Counted from the stretch's first letter, positions 18,058 through 29,163 are shown. The stretch: 64,000 nt of DNA from Martensiomyces pterosporus (GCA_025201845.1 MU603995.1:28060-92059), one strand, 5' to 3'. A program made the numbers and translations. The notes: generated by a model not told the origin, from the letters alone.

Positions 18058-21000
18058 CTAAAGGCATGTTATGTGCGAGATTTCCTGACTGTCTGGCCTG
18101 TAGGCAAACGATGACGAGCCCAGCAGCTTCCCGCACTTTGCACAGACTTGTGCAAAGTCCAAGGAAATGGCGCCTTTGCTCTCGTTTGCATCAATGAGCT
18201 CAACCTTTGAGCCAAATGCAAGCGACTGGCGCAAGCTACGCTCAACGCTGGTCGTCTGCTTGCTGTGCATAAGCCGCCCAAGTCCGTGCCGCACAAAGGG
18301 CTCGACAACGGAGTACTGCCAGTGATCGGGGATTTGCTCGAGGATGCCCATCCCCAAGTATTCGCCGTATTTTGACAGCAGGCCAGATACCAAGCGTGCC
18401 TTCGTGTCGTCGTCGCCCTCGTCCAGTTGGAGATACATGGCGAATAGGCGGTAGACGTTTTCTGGCCAAAGTCCGAGACCCTGGTGCACCGAGCTCACCT
18501 CTTCGTTTATGGCATGGCTCGATCTCTGCTGTTGCTGCAAACTGGATGCAGAGCTATTGCTCTGGGGCGACCCTCGTGGCTGCTGCCTCAGCTGTGCCAG
18601 AGATGACAGTGCTTTGGGTCGCAGCAGTAGCAGCTCAGCTTCCGCATAGTCGCCACCTTCATTTACCAAGATGTCGACTGCTCTGTCATTTTGGCCAAGG
18701 ATCACCAGCAGCATCGCACGCTCAGTATACAAATAGTCCCTGGCTTCTTTTTCGATGCATCCAAGGACATCTTCAGCATCATAGCTGGGCGGCCGACTGG
18801 CAAGGGTCTTGAGCAGCTGTGTTCGCAGGCTGGTGCCAGAGTCAGTATTAGACACTGACTTTAGATACGAGCGGAAACTGAGGCCGATATCTTCTGCCTG
18901 AGCACGTCGGAACCCCGTCTCCAGCAGCTGCCTGTGGCCCTGTGCCTCCGGCGTATCCGCCAAGTAGTAGTCGCGTATCTGGCGCACGTACACTTTGACT
19001 AGGTACGTCATGTAGTGCGTGGCCTTTGCGTGCCTGGAGCTGATCAGCCGCTCAATAAAGGCACGAAGAGCCTCGTCCCCATATACCTCGATTTTCCTGA
19101 TGACTCTGTCTGCATCGATTGTCACTACGGCCTTGTCAGGCAGGTATGTCAGTACCTGAAGCGACGAGCCAACATCAAAGTCAATCAGCCAGTAGTACTC
19201 CCTCAAGAGCACCTCCTGATCGCTAAGATGCTGGATGTGCTCGAGGTATTCGAGATACTCGGGCAACCCGCCAAATCTGGCATCTTCCCACTCACCCGAC
19301 AGGATGCGCCGCCACATGCCGAGCACCTTCTCGGCATCGCCATGTGCCTTGTAGATCAGGCTGCAGTAGTAATAGTGCTTTGTGTTCATGAAGTAGTCGC
19401 CGGCAAGGTCGCTGGCGATGCTGTTTCTGGACTGGATCAGCTTGCACAGCTTGTCGTGTTGCGAATTCACCGAGTACAGGCGTGCCAGCATCGTGTCAAT
19501 AACCGGAATCGCGTCGGGTGCATAAGGGCGGTCATTTTGCTGCATCTGTGTCCTGGCATGCTCCAAATACCTCTCCGACACATCGAGCGCGTTCGTCTTG
19601 AGTGTTTCGCGCAGCAGTGCCATCTGCTCATCATTGTCGCCCGAGAGCTGCTCGGCACCGCGCTTGATCAGCTGCTCCATGTCTCCAATATCATAAAAGA
19701 TGCTGCGCAGGCCTGCCGCCATCGAGATTTGGCCAAAGGGGACCAGCAACGACCCCAAGTACTCCACGCTTTCTGGAAACAGGTGTGCCAGCGCACGCGG
19801 ATCAAGATAGCCGCGACGGAAGTACTGGAGCGCGTCATCAAACAGCATGTTCTTTAAACACACCATGCCGGCCTTTTGGAAACAGTACGATACCTCGTCC
19901 GACGTTGCGTTTAGAGACGGGTCTGATGCCAGCGCCTCTTCAACCATTAGCACTGCCTCTTCAACACGCTGGCTGTCCATTAGCCGGTCGATCTCCACGA
20001 GCCGCGGCTGCGTTGCCAGTGCATACAGCGAGTCCTGGGCGACAAGGACTATGCTCGTTTTGATAAACCGACTCAATGCCTTGCCCGCCCCGCCACCTGC
20101 AGGGGCAGGGCTGCTGTCTCCAAGCACCTCGCGCCTCACATGGGGCGACTGGGCTAGTGCATCTGTCCATGGTGTCGTTTCCAACTCGCTCTTTCCCCGC
20201 TGGTGCTGCTGCGTAGGCGAGAACAGCTTGCTAATGTCCAATGTCGGCGAATCCGTAGACCCGCGCATGCCAGGGCTCGAGCCATCAGCGACGCTTGGCC
20301 GCGATATGCTTGTGCTCAAATGGAGCCCAGCAGCCATGCACAGTCGTCGCGGCCGCCTCCCAGGCTGGTCGCAGTCGGCATCTACACTGGGGTCAAAGAA
20401 CCTTTGCGATAGCGTCTGCTCCGGCCGCCTTGTGTCGTACACCTCCACCTGGCCACTTCCAAACACAGCGATGGCATATGGATCGTCGTAGACAATTGAC
20501 TTTGGGAACGTAGCGAACTGAAGTGTGCCTCGCAGTGCCTCTCCCAGCGCAGTAACGATAACACCTAGTGTGGTCTCGTCTCCAGATGACGTGAGGAACA
20601 TGAACTCGTTGGGTCCAACGACCAGGGTACGCGGGCGCGGTGGCCGCACGACCTTGCCCGTCCTTGCGTCCCTGTATGGCTGCTGTGTTGGGAGCAGCTC
20701 AAGCTGCCCTTCCTCCAGCGACGACGAGCGGATCTTGGCCAAATCAAGGATTTTGTATCTCTCGGTGTCCGCAAGACACACGTAGTTTCCGTACTGGCAG
20801 ATGCTCGCGACGCTGTTCTCGATGGATATCTCCTGTTCCAGCCGCAGCTCAGCGCCTAGTCGGTATATTTGAATTTCGCGCATACGCGCAACACATAGAA
20901 TGGCCACTGTAGCGGTGCTGCGCTGGATTCGTTCGTCGTATGCGATGCACGATACGCCCTTTATGCTTGGCGCCGAGCTCTTTGCCACAGGGCGCAGTTC

Positions 21001-21735
21001 TGGCAGGCTATAGAACATCACCGTAGACCCGCAAACCACCACGAGTTTGCACATGCCCGGGAATGCGAGTATCTGCTCAACACGCCTCCCGCCCATCTTT
21101 AGGTCGACGCTTTGCACCTTGAAATGGTCCGGTGCCTCTGTAGACTCAATCTCTGGCGTGACAAGCGTGTAGTGAATGAGGTGCCCGTCGTTTGTGCCCA
21201 CATACAGATCATTGCCAGCAACCTCGGCGCACTCAATCTTCACCGACCGCTGCTTGGCGGCCTGGGCAGCAGAAAGCGCTGGTGAGGACGATGCCTCTTG
21301 TGTCTTTTTACCCTCTTCACCTGCTGTGCCTTGTGTAGGCGCAGTGCTTGTGTCTGGGCCATCTCCGCTTTTGGCTGCCTGGTCCAGCTCTGCTGGCTCT
21401 TCTTGCTGCGGTAGCTCTGCGTCAGAGCCTATGTCGGGCTCTTTTCCCTTATCGGCTGCCGACTGGAGGCCGAGGCGCTGAGACAGACTCTGCCTCCGGG
21501 GCGCTGCTGCTGGTTTGGCTGCACCTGGGGCGCTCTGCTCGTCTAGCTGCAGTCCCAGTGCCAGCGTCTGCAAAATGTAGGGCCCAGCTCCCTCCTTGGC
21601 TTGGTGCTGGCCCTTTGGACTGCCCTTGGATTGCGCCTCCATCTTGTGAATAAATGTGTGGTTGCTTGTGCTTAGGAAAAGGGACCGCCAAGTACTATAA
21701 TTAAATGTGCGAACTGAGGAAGCGACGCAAGCCAT
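18058..21735 (-). CDS. VPS3: VPS3/TGFBRAP1-like CORVET tethering subunit
   Basis: A 1225-residue protein (1194 if the ATG at 21642, MEAQSKG, is used; the first 31 residues look unlike a cytosolic start). It has a low-complexity N-terminus, a CNH-type beta-propeller (about 160-480), an alpha-solenoid of clathrin-like repeats (about 590-1120), and a C-terminal zinc-finger-like motif, CAKCGKLLG...HITC, of the Vps39 family. Phrases such as IRKIEVYGDEALRAFIERLI in the solenoid resemble TGFBRAP1/Vps3, which tethers early endosomes through Rab5 (Vps21) as part of CORVET. Vps39/Vam6 of HOPS is the alternative. A Rab5 gene lies 6 kb away in this window, but I see no sign that they are co-regulated. 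Single exon. Confidence 0.8.
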   Translation of the reverse strand: MACVASSVRTFNYSTWRSLFLSTSNHTFIHKMEAQSKGSPKGQHQAKEGAGPYILQTLALGLQLDEQSAPGAAKPAAAPRRQSLSQRLGLQSAADKGKEPDIGSDAELPQQEEPAELDQAAKSGDGPDTSTAPTQGTAGEEGKKTQEASSSPALSAAQAAKQRSVKIECAEVAGNDLYVGTNDGHLIHYTLVTPEIESTEAPDHFKVQSVDLKMGGRRVEQILAFPGMCKLVVVCGSTVMFYSLPELRPVAKSSAPSIKGVSCIAYDERIQRSTATVAILCVARMREIQIYRLGAELRLEQEISIENSVASICQYGNYVCLADTERYKILDLAKIRSSSLEEGQLELLPTQQPYRDARTGKVVRPPRPRTLVVGPNEFMFLTSSGDETTLGVIVTALGEALRGTLQFATFPKSIVYDDPYAIAVFGSGQVEVYDTRRPEQTLSQRFFDPSVDADCDQPGRRPRRLCMAAGLHLSTSISRPSVADGSSPGMRGSTDSPTLDISKLFSPTQQHQRGKSELETTPWTDALAQSPHVRREVLGDSSPAPAGGGAGKALSRFIKTSIVLVAQDSLYALATQPRLVEIDRLMDSQRVEEAVLMVEEALASDPSLNATSDEVSYCFQKAGMVCLKNMLFDDALQYFRRGYLDPRALAHLFPESVEYLGSLLVPFGQISMAAGLRSIFYDIGDMEQLIKRGAEQLSGDNDEQMALLRETLKTNALDVSERYLEHARTQMQQNDRPYAPDAIPVIDTMLARLYSVNSQHDKLCKLIQSRNSIASDLAGDYFMNTKHYYYCSLIYKAHGDAEKVLGMWRRILSGEWEDARFGGLPEYLEYLEHIQHLSDQEVLLREYYWLIDFDVGSSLQVLTYLPDKAVVTIDADRVIRKIEVYGDEALRAFIERLISSRHAKATHYMTYLVKVYVRQIRDYYLADTPEAQGHRQLLETGFRRAQAEDIGLSFRSYLKSVSNTDSGTSLRTQLLKTLASRPPSYDAEDVLGCIEKEARDYLYTERAMLLVILGQNDRAVDILVNEGGDYAEAELLLLRPKALSSLAQLRQQPRGSPQSNSSASSLQQQQRSSHAINEEVSSVHQGLGLWPENVYRLFAMYLQLDEGDDDTKARLVSGLLSKYGEYLGMGILEQIPDHWQYSVVEPFVRHGLGRLMHSKQTTSVERSLRQSLAFGSKVELIDANESKGAISLDFAQVCAKCGKLLGSSSFAYRPDSQEISHITCL

Positions 21736-21992
21736 CGCTCGGCCGTCACGTCAGCAGCGCCCAGGGCTTCAGCACGCATCTCCCCTCTGAGGGAGCGCTT
21801 ATCACTGCGGATTAAATCAGATCGCGCTGGGCGAGTTTTTTACTATATTTTTTCTCCTACTGGGCGCCAGTTTGAGAAATTCTTGCTGGATTTCCTCGGT
21901 GGTGCTCCTTGCTTCCGCTGCTGCTCAATTTGTTAATATACACACGCGTCATTCATACTCCCCCTGCCTCTGTTGTCGGACACTGAGAAGCG

Positions 21993-22888
21993 ATGGCTAG
22001 CGCACAGTACGTACTTGCTTGCTGGCATTCCGACTGGCTGGCCGGTTCTGCGTGTGGGCTTTTTCACGGAACGCTTGAGTAATTTGACTTTGGCTCGGCA
22101 TACTAAGGAACCTGCATTTCCCATCTCGATGCACCCTCTGTAGAAAGTACACTCCGCCGGAGAGCTTTAAGGCACAGGCCGGATCTGGCGTTCTGGGGTT
22201 TGATCGGTCGGCTGTCGACAATAAGGAGCTGTGGCTTCTTCGGATACCCGACAATATCCCCACAAAGCATCTTGAGGGGCTCAAGATCAAGCACCCAAGG
22301 AACGCACATAACGGCATCTTGAGCGAGATGGCCGTGGGAGATACTACATACCAGATAGTGTCCTCAAAGGCACACGCTAGCGCTGAGTTTAAGGGTATGG
22401 AGGAGATGAGCGTTCTTGTTCCCGACGATGACGAGGACTCTGCGCTCACGCTTTTGCCAAATCAGTGCGCCCAGCTTCTTTCCGTGGTGGAGAAGATCGA
22501 TATCCCCGAGTCCTTTGACGCTGCACAAGAGCTCGCCAACCGCGAGCACCCAGTGCGACCCCAGCCCGAGGGCATGAAGCTGCAGTTCCTGCCTTACGGA
22601 TTCTACTCGGCGGAGGAGTATACTGCGATGAATGGCAGCCCTGCAGAAAAGATATTCATGGCTGACGATACCACTGCATCGGCAAACACAGTGCCCTCGT
22701 CAGCTGCGCAGCCGGCCAAGAAGAGAAAGAAGGATGGCGAAACAAAGGCAAAGAAGGCAAAGGATTCCAAGGAGACAGGCGATACGGCAACGTCTGAAGA
22801 GACCAAGAAGGAAAAGAAGGAAAAGAAAGACAAAAAGGGGAAGAAGGAGAAGGCCAAGAAGGAGAAGTCTTCCAAGTCCAGCAAGTAG
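21993..22888 (+). CDS. RPA34: RNA polymerase I subunit RPA34-like
   Basis: Two exons: 21993-22006 (ATG GCT AGC GCA CA) and 22144-22888, with donor GTACGT and acceptor TGTAG, giving 252 residues that begin MASAQKYTPPESFKAQAG. The PPESF opening, the ELWLLRIPDNIP strand and the following beta-rich half fit the dimerisation domain of Rpa34.5 (CAST in animals), which pairs with Rpa49 on Pol I. The last 75 residues are almost all Lys, Glu and Ser and end KKEKSSKSSK, like the basic tail of Rpa34. Short beta-rich Pol I subunits diverge quickly, so the call rests on architecture plus a few motifs. It is divergent from the VPS3-like gene with 257 bases between the starts. Confidence 0.7.
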
Positions 22889-23097
22889 GGCCTCGCACAC
22901 CATATACACCACATTCCTCCTTTGCTGTTGTCCTTTAGCCTCCACATTTAAAATGCACCGTGCTTAGATTCGGTTCATGATCAAAAAGAAAGAGAAGCGG
23001 CGGTGGCAGAGCTGCACAGAGCATCTGCTTTAAACTCGACTGCTGCGTCCTGCTGCTCCGACTCCTTTGGGAGGCATTTGCTGCTGGTTATCTACAT

Positions 23098-26000
23098 TCA
23101 GAATCGCGAGGGGATGCTACGCGTAAATATATTGATTGGCCACCATATTGCGCCTTTGCTCTGCTCGAGTTCAAGCTGCACCGCGCTACTTGCCTCCCTG
23201 GCTACTCGTCTGGCAAACTCGGTTACATCCCGAGAAAGCCCCATGCTTTCTGCCAATCGAATTCCGTAGAGCGGTGTGCTCTGGCAACCAGGCATTGCCC
23301 GATACCTCTGGCCACCAGTGCCCTCGCCGTCCTAAACCCCGAGGTTGCATTTTTAACGTGTGCGCATCTGAGAATGGCCTGTACGTTGGAGTGGCAAATG
23401 GTCTCTCTTTTGGCTGCTTACCAGGCCAGACAGTACGAGCCTAGTGCAGTTGGGATGAGCACCCAGTACGTGTGGCAGATCCAGAAAATGCGTCGTCATG
23501 AATACGGTTGCCTCGCGATCGATAAACTCCTCGCATACAGCTCTGCATATCGCCTTTCCTTCTTGCGTCGATGTGCCTCTGCCCAGCTCATCCACCAAGA
23601 CCAGGCTGTGCTTGTCATGATTGTTCAGGATGTACGAGATGTCGTGCATTTCACGCACAAATGCTGACTCGCTCTCTGCCATGTTGCCGGTGTTGTCCAT
23701 GCGAACAAACGCTTTGTCGAAAACCTTGAATGATGCAGAGCGTGCAGGGACACTAGCAAAATGAAGCAGGCAGCACTACATCTCATTGAGTCTGGTGCCA
23801 AGTCGCCTTGCCCCTCGGCATGCCTATGGACCCACTGCCCTGCCAGCGGGTGCAGAAAGCACTCCCACATGCAGCGAAGCTGGACTCACTCCTCAGGCCA
23901 GCCAACTGCCGAGCCCCTGGGGTGGAGTTTACGCCTTGTACGGCATATTTTAGCATTTCTTGTTGGCGGCACTTACTAGCTTCCAATCTGAGCCAGAATC
24001 ACCATGTAGATGACCTGCCGAAGATACGTTGACTTGCCTCCCATGTTGGGGCCAGATATTACGGTGAAAGCAGTGTTTGTGGTGTTGATGTTGTTTGGCG
24101 TCACCTCAGCACCCATTGCTTCGAGAATAGGATGTCTACCCTCCACGACATTCATAGCGTCCGAAAAGATAGGTACTGTGTGCGGGTTTACAGTGCAGAG
24201 GTGTGCGAATGACGCGATCATATCCAGCAGCGCAGCGGCCTCAGATATCCTGTAAAGAACTGTAATGTTCTCGCGGATGACGTCAATCACCCCCCTGATT
24301 GCCCTAGCAAAAGAACGCCGCAATGAGTGAATATCCGAGACAACAGCGTTGCTATTAGTGTGTGATTTGGGGGGTCAGTACATGTATCCTTGTATTGGCA
24401 TACGCACTTGCTGGTCAGAAGGCTAATTTCTGTAACGACTGACGACAGGCGGTTATTGAGCTTGATCTACATCACAGATGCAGGCATACGTGCAAGGCTT
24501 TGGTGCCAGAGCATAGCTTGCAAAAGAACTGGTCGCGCCAGGCATGAATTGAACGGACTTACAAGATCCAGTGTTGTGAACGTGCACGCTGATTTCTTTG
24601 CGACGACGTTCACAAACTCCTCGGGTATGCCGTCCTCGAGAGAATCGAGCTTTGCAGCCATGATATACCCTGTGGTTGGCCTGTAAATCGCGCGAATGGG
24701 CAATTGCAGCTCGTCTATCTTGCAGATGCACTCTTCTAAGCGATCAGTTGTGATTTCTTGCACCGACTATTCTCCAGCGTGAAAACACTGAATTGCTGGT
24801 ATTGTCTACGGCTACCTACTTGAATACTGATCGATGAGGTCAACAGCCTCCTGCGTCACCTTGTCGAATATCGCACGAGCTAGACAAGTAGCAAGAGCCG
24901 AAAGATGGAAGAATGGGAGTGAAATATACTGCATAACCAAGGCAGCTAGAGATGTTTTGTTACTTACAAACATCCAGAAAACTGTCAACGCCATCCTACT
25001 TGATCATAGACGCATGGGAGTATCGGGTGCATGTGGCGATTCCTCGGCTAGTTCATATCTGTGCTGCTTCAGGCAACCCTAATGGCCATGCTTTTGTGTT
25101 TACCTTGACCGCATGGCATCGCTGGCTGCGCATCGCTTGAGCCGACTTTTCGATTGCAATATCCGGGCGAATCACACTGTGTATGTAGTCCAGCAATTCA
25201 CTGGCTCTGGGGTCTGCCAGCGCATCTGCTATCTCGGGCAGCAGCTCGCCCCTCAGGTCGCCTCTAATCCCCTCTGCAACTGTTTTGGCCGTTTGCAGAA
25301 TGTGCTTAACATGCAGAACGTTGTTGGTGACCTGGCTTGTCTGCTTCACTGTCGTTGCGGACGACAGGCGCACCAGCGACGTGATGACGCTGTCAATGTC
25401 TGGAAAGGCAACTAGGCTGGATGAGATGAAGAAGAACAGGCTTTCGTTGTTAAGCAGATCTGCAACTGCATTTTGGCGAGCATATATCGTGCTTAGGTCT
25501 GTTGATGGCTGCAGGACGCACGAGCGCAGCAGTCTGCCGCCCATCTTTGTCTGCGTGTGGTTGATTGCGCTGTAGAGAGACCACTTTGTATTTGAAGCGT
25601 CTGTGCTTTCTGCAATTTCCAGGTATCTCCATGCACCCGGGTCAATCTGCATCGTTCCTACCACAAAAAACATACAAATCCACCTGTTAGAAGCTGCTCC
25701 TTGTTGAACAGCCCACCCTTGCGCAGCCCATCAATTTGCAAAGCCGCTGAACTACCTTCTATCTGGCGGTATTGGACATTTATGCCTCCTCTTGAGTATG
25801 TGATTGCCAAGTCATGCTCCAGATGCTGCACCATTGCATAAAATGCCGCATACGCGTACTGCCTAGAAGTAACCAAGAAAGCAGTCCGCATCTTGAAGTA
25901 AGCGTTGGCACTAGTTGGCATTGCTGGTATTGACACTCTACTGTGCTTGCTTGTTCCTACTTTTGATGCAACAGACGACTGAGCATGAGAGCTTGGCTGG

Positions 26001-26605
26001 GCAGCGCCATCGCCTTGAGCATCTGCATCCCCTCCGTGTCATTGAACCATCTCCGATCCAGCGCCGCGACAGCTGGGCAGCGCCATCGCCTTGAGCATCT
26101 GCATCCCCTCCGTGTCATTGAACCATCTCCGATCCAGCGCCGCGACAGCTGCCCACGGAAGATACCTGCGAATGCTGACCATTGCCTTGGATTTCCCGGC
26201 AGCCATCGCCCGGGGCACTAGTATCATCTGTGGGCGAGCAGCAGCGACAGTGTATATGGTGCGCGAGTAGCTGGGAGTATCGGCAAACTGGCATATGATG
26301 CACTTGCTTGTAGCAAGGTCAAAGAAGCAGTAGGCGATCTCGCCAGAAACCGCGCGACCCTCGGCGATTACCATTAGGGTGCTTGGAGAACTGGTGATTT
26401 GAGAGTACGCAGAAGTGGGCGCGGCTGTGGATTCGCTGTGGGCTTTTTCACTGTTTTGTGCGGGGCTCTGCTTTATTGGCCCTGTGCCGGGTGTGAAACT
26501 GACGATGCTGAGTTCGTCGTCACTGTCACTGCCGCTGTCGATTTGCGTCAGATCAACAACGGCACCATGCATAATTTGAGGCGAGCGATCAAGGTCGTTT
26601 GACAT
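23098..26605 (-). CDS. MSH4: MSH4, meiotic MutS homologue, ten exons, with a frame-breaking duplication
   Basis: Meiotic MutS-family ATPase that with MSH5 stabilises crossover intermediates. My exons (minus strand): 26605-25961, 25910-25684, 25657-25104, 24996-24969, 24879-24820, 24756-24563, 24466-24408, 24351-23977, 23752-23422 and 23331-23098. Phases agree at every junction after exon 1. The N-terminal half has GEIAYCFFDL and ICQFADTPSYSRTIY, as in MSH4; the ATPase has Walker A GPNMGGKST followed by YLRQVIYMVILAQIGSYVPA, Walker B LVLVDELGRGTSTQEG and the TTHF motif. No mismatch-recognition FXE motif is evident, as expected for MSH4. Two oddities: an exact 76-bp tandem duplication in exon 1 shifts the frame to a TGA soon after WFNDTEGMQMLKAMALPS, and the intron between exons 2 and 3 is only 26 nt. 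With one duplicate copy ignored, exon 1 ends in the phase exon 2 needs. The exon 1/2 and 5/6 junctions are the least certain. Confidence 0.85.
25658..25683 (-). other. Putative 26-nt intron in MSH4
   Basis: The frame joins LLT to GTMQIDPGAW only if GTGGATTTGTATGTTTTTTG plus the last six bases TGGTAG are removed. Leaving it in introduces a frameshift and stop codons. It starts with GT and ends with TAG. Confidence 0.6.
25996..26147. repeat. Exact 76-bp tandem duplication inside MSH4 exon 1
   Basis: Copies 25996-26071 and 26072-26147 are identical. The four bases after the second copy (GCTG) repeat the start of the unit. Because 76 is not a multiple of three, the second copy read by the ribosome is out of frame. 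Confidence 0.95.
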
Positions 26606-26735
26606 CCTTTTTAGATAGAAGCAGTGCAGTTTTGTGTGCGTCTTAGGGAAATGGCCTCGAGTTGAAGCAAAAGAGCAAAGCGCCTTTATATTCAATGTCG
26701 CCACAGAGTGTCGGAAAACGCGCATGCACTCAATG

Positions 26736-27767
26736 CTAGTCTGATCCGTGCGTATATCCCTTGAACGTGCGCATTGAATCGAGGCTGCCAGCAACCCAGT
26801 GAGCAAAAGCACGCCCCAGCTGAGGCAGGACCATGTACACTGGTGTCAGGTTTGCATAGGCAGGCAGGTATATTTCGCCATCCCGTGCCTCATCCAACGC
26901 ACCAAATATATTTTCGGCCACAAAATCGGGCGACAGGACTGGCGAGAGCCACTCGGGAACCTCGGTGCCGCTGAACATGCCGCTGGAGATCTTTGACGGG
27001 AATAGCGCAGTTGTATGAACTCTGTGGGCACCCAGCCTAGATCGGAGCTCCAGCTTGAGCGAGTCTTGGAACAGGGCAATCGCTGCCTTTGTTGCCGTGT
27101 ACGTGGCTAGCTGGGGCACGCCAATGAAGGACAACGTGGAGGCAACAAAGACGATGTGTGCGTGGGGGCTTCTGAGCATCCCAGGCAGCAGCATCCTGGT
27201 CAGCTGAACGGGCGCTGCAAAGTTTACGTTGATCACGCGCTCGGAATCCTCAAACTCCTGCTCGCTGACGAGCTTTGGGCACAGTGTGCCTGCGTTGTTG
27301 ACCAGGACAGTCACGGCACCCAAGTCGTTCTCGATCTTCTCCACTATGCTGGGCAGCTGGCGAGTGTCGGCCAGGTTGCACTTGTAGAAGTACACGTTGC
27401 TCAGCTTGGGCTCTGGCAAGTCGGCAATGTCCAGTACTGCGATGCGCGCCCCAGTCTTGCTCAGCCGTCTCAGCAAGCACAGCCCGACACCGTGCGCCCC
27501 GCCAGTCAGCAGCACCACCTGCCTGTCCCACTTGATTTTTCTGCGCAGCCCTCCGTCGTGCTTTAGCCAAGAGACAAATGCCTTGGCAAGGAACACCGCT
27601 AGGTAGAGCATAAACCATGCGCTTGTGAGCGCGTTCCAGATATATGCGTGCACACCGACCAAGAAGGCAGCAACAGGTGACGATACGAGCACACTCAGCA
27701 TTCCAAGCACAGTGTCTACATTGGCGCCAATGGGGATGCCATCGTATCCGCCAGGTGCAGCGGCCAT
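26736..27767 (-). CDS. Short-chain dehydrogenase/reductase, membrane-anchored (SDR16C-like)
   Basis: A 343-residue NAD(P)-dependent oxidoreductase. I start at the ATG at 27767 (MAAAPGGYDG). Two hydrophobic stretches at about 18-40 and 47-66 probably anchor it in the endoplasmic reticulum or lipid droplet surface. The Rossmann motif TGGAHGVG is at 88-95, NNAG at 157-160, and the catalytic Ser210, Tyr223 and Lys227 sit in VASTLSF and YTATK with normal spacing. Layout and wording resemble retinol dehydrogenase 10 and 17-beta-HSD11/13, so a lipid alcohol or ketone is a plausible substrate, though the sequence does not fix it. The stop lies 130 bases from the MSH4 ATG on the same strand. Confidence 0.9.
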   Translation of the reverse strand: MAAAPGGYDGIPIGANVDTVLGMLSVLVSSPVAAFLVGVHAYIWNALTSAWFMLYLAVFLAKAFVSWLKHDGGLRRKIKWDRQVVLLTGGAHGVGLCLLRRLSKTGARIAVLDIADLPEPKLSNVYFYKCNLADTRQLPSIVEKIENDLGAVTVLVNNAGTLCPKLVSEQEFEDSERVINVNFAAPVQLTRMLLPGMLRSPHAHIVFVASTLSFIGVPQLATYTATKAAIALFQDSLKLELRSRLGAHRVHTTALFPSKISSGMFSGTEVPEWLSPVLSPDFVAENIFGALDEARDGEIYLPAYANLTPVYMVLPQLGRAFAHWVAGSLDSMRTFKGYTHGSD

Positions 27768-27973
27768 GATATGGACTCGCAAACAAAGCAGAGAAAAGCA
27801 GTATTATTTGCAAAAAGTGGAAGGAACAAGGAGCTATGGCTGATGCGAGGGACAGCAAAAGAGGCTTGTACCGGCAAAGTGGGGGTCTGCGATTTATGGC
27901 TTTTGCATAAAAGGGCCAACGGCATGCCGATGCTCGCTTGACAGGCACAAGCCACGTCAGCACAGCATGTGTG

Positions 27974-28762
27974 CTAGAATGGCAAGAGTGTTCTTGCACC
28001 GCCAACCAGGTTCCTCGTGGTCGACTGGAGCCCCGCGGATCCGCCAGGGAAGTACGAGACGACGTACCACACGAGCGCAACCACCTGGATTATCACAAAG
28101 AACAGCGTCCCAAGGTACGAGTGAGCAATGACCGAGAAGAAGAGCGTGAAAAAGACAGACCCAAAGTACGAGATCGTAAACAGGAGCCGCTCGCGCGAGA
28201 GCATGTGCTGCGTGTGAGCCCTGGGTCCACGCAAAAGAGCGATTCCAGAGATGGTCGCCAGGCTCCCCAGCGAGAATGCCGTGGCGAACTTTTGAGGAGA
28301 CATGATCATCCACGGCAGCGACATGAACGCCATCACGTAGCAGAACAGTGCGAGCACAGCACAGCCGCCAAACCCAATCCACCTCTACAAACAACAAGAA
28401 ACAGGGAGGTGGTTTTTAGCAGTGTGTTGCCAGCCGTTTAGCAGCGCCAGATATTGCTGCTGCTGTTGACACGAGTAGCAGCGCTCACCCCATGCTGCTC
28501 AAGGCATGCTTACCTGCATCAGCGTCAAGCCAAACCACTCGCCGCGGTTGCTGGTGCTGACGCTGTCGCTGCTGTCGCCGCTTCCAAGGAGCGAGAACCC
28601 CGATATGCTATTGCTGGTACTTGACACAAGGTTGCTGGCTCCGTCGCGCAGATTGTCCAGGAATCCGCCTCCACCGCTGGTGCTTCCCTCGCCGCCTGAG
28701 GTTGCTGGCAGCACATGGTTTGATGTCTTTAGGCCGCTGAGGGCGTCTTTGAATGAGGGCAT
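27974..28762 (-). CDS. SFT2: SFT2-domain vesicle transport protein, two exons
   Basis: 219 residues from exons 28762-28514 and 28384-27974 (donor GTAAGC, acceptor GTAG, phase 0). The N-terminal 75 residues are Ser/Gly rich and cytosolic (MPSFKDALSGLKTSN). Four hydrophobic segments follow, with the family phrases RWIGFGGCAV, FATAFSLGSLATISGIALLRGP and YFPGG. Yeast Sft2 acts in retrograde traffic from endosomes to the Golgi, alongside the t-SNARE Sed5. The last residues (TRNLVGGARTLLPF) lie within the cytosolic tail. It is divergent from the CAF1 deadenylase. Confidence 0.9.
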
Positions 28763-29163
28763 CTCCAGAGTTGCTTCAAATTACAGTGTCTATACGTGAG
28801 AGATGGAGTGTTTGCAAGGAAGAGAGAAGCGAAGGCTGAAGAGGCGGAGAATACGCGTGCTGCTGTTTCTGGGCCTCCGTCTACACAGGTGCCAAGGCGT
28901 CCTTGGCAAAGCGCACACGTGGCCTGCCCATCAGCTAATGGCGTCTAACCAGGCGTGGCATTAGCCCAGGCGTTAATCTCCTGCCGCGCACACAGCTGCA
29001 GCGTGTAACTTGGGCAGGCCGTTCAATTGGAATGCAACACGCTCGCTTCTTTTTCCCCTCTTGCTTCAGCTCAATCACAAAATAAAGGAGAACCACATTA
29101 GCCACTCAGTTCTTTATTTGCCACGCTCCACCTGCCTCAGTTCGCGCATTTATCTGTTTTATT
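28763..29163. promoter_or_regulatory. Shared divergent promoter region, SFT2 and CAF1
   Basis: These 401 bases lie between divergent start codons. A CT-rich stretch with TTTATTTG before the CAF1 ATG is typical of a fungal promoter. No RNA gene is seen. Confidence 0.45.
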
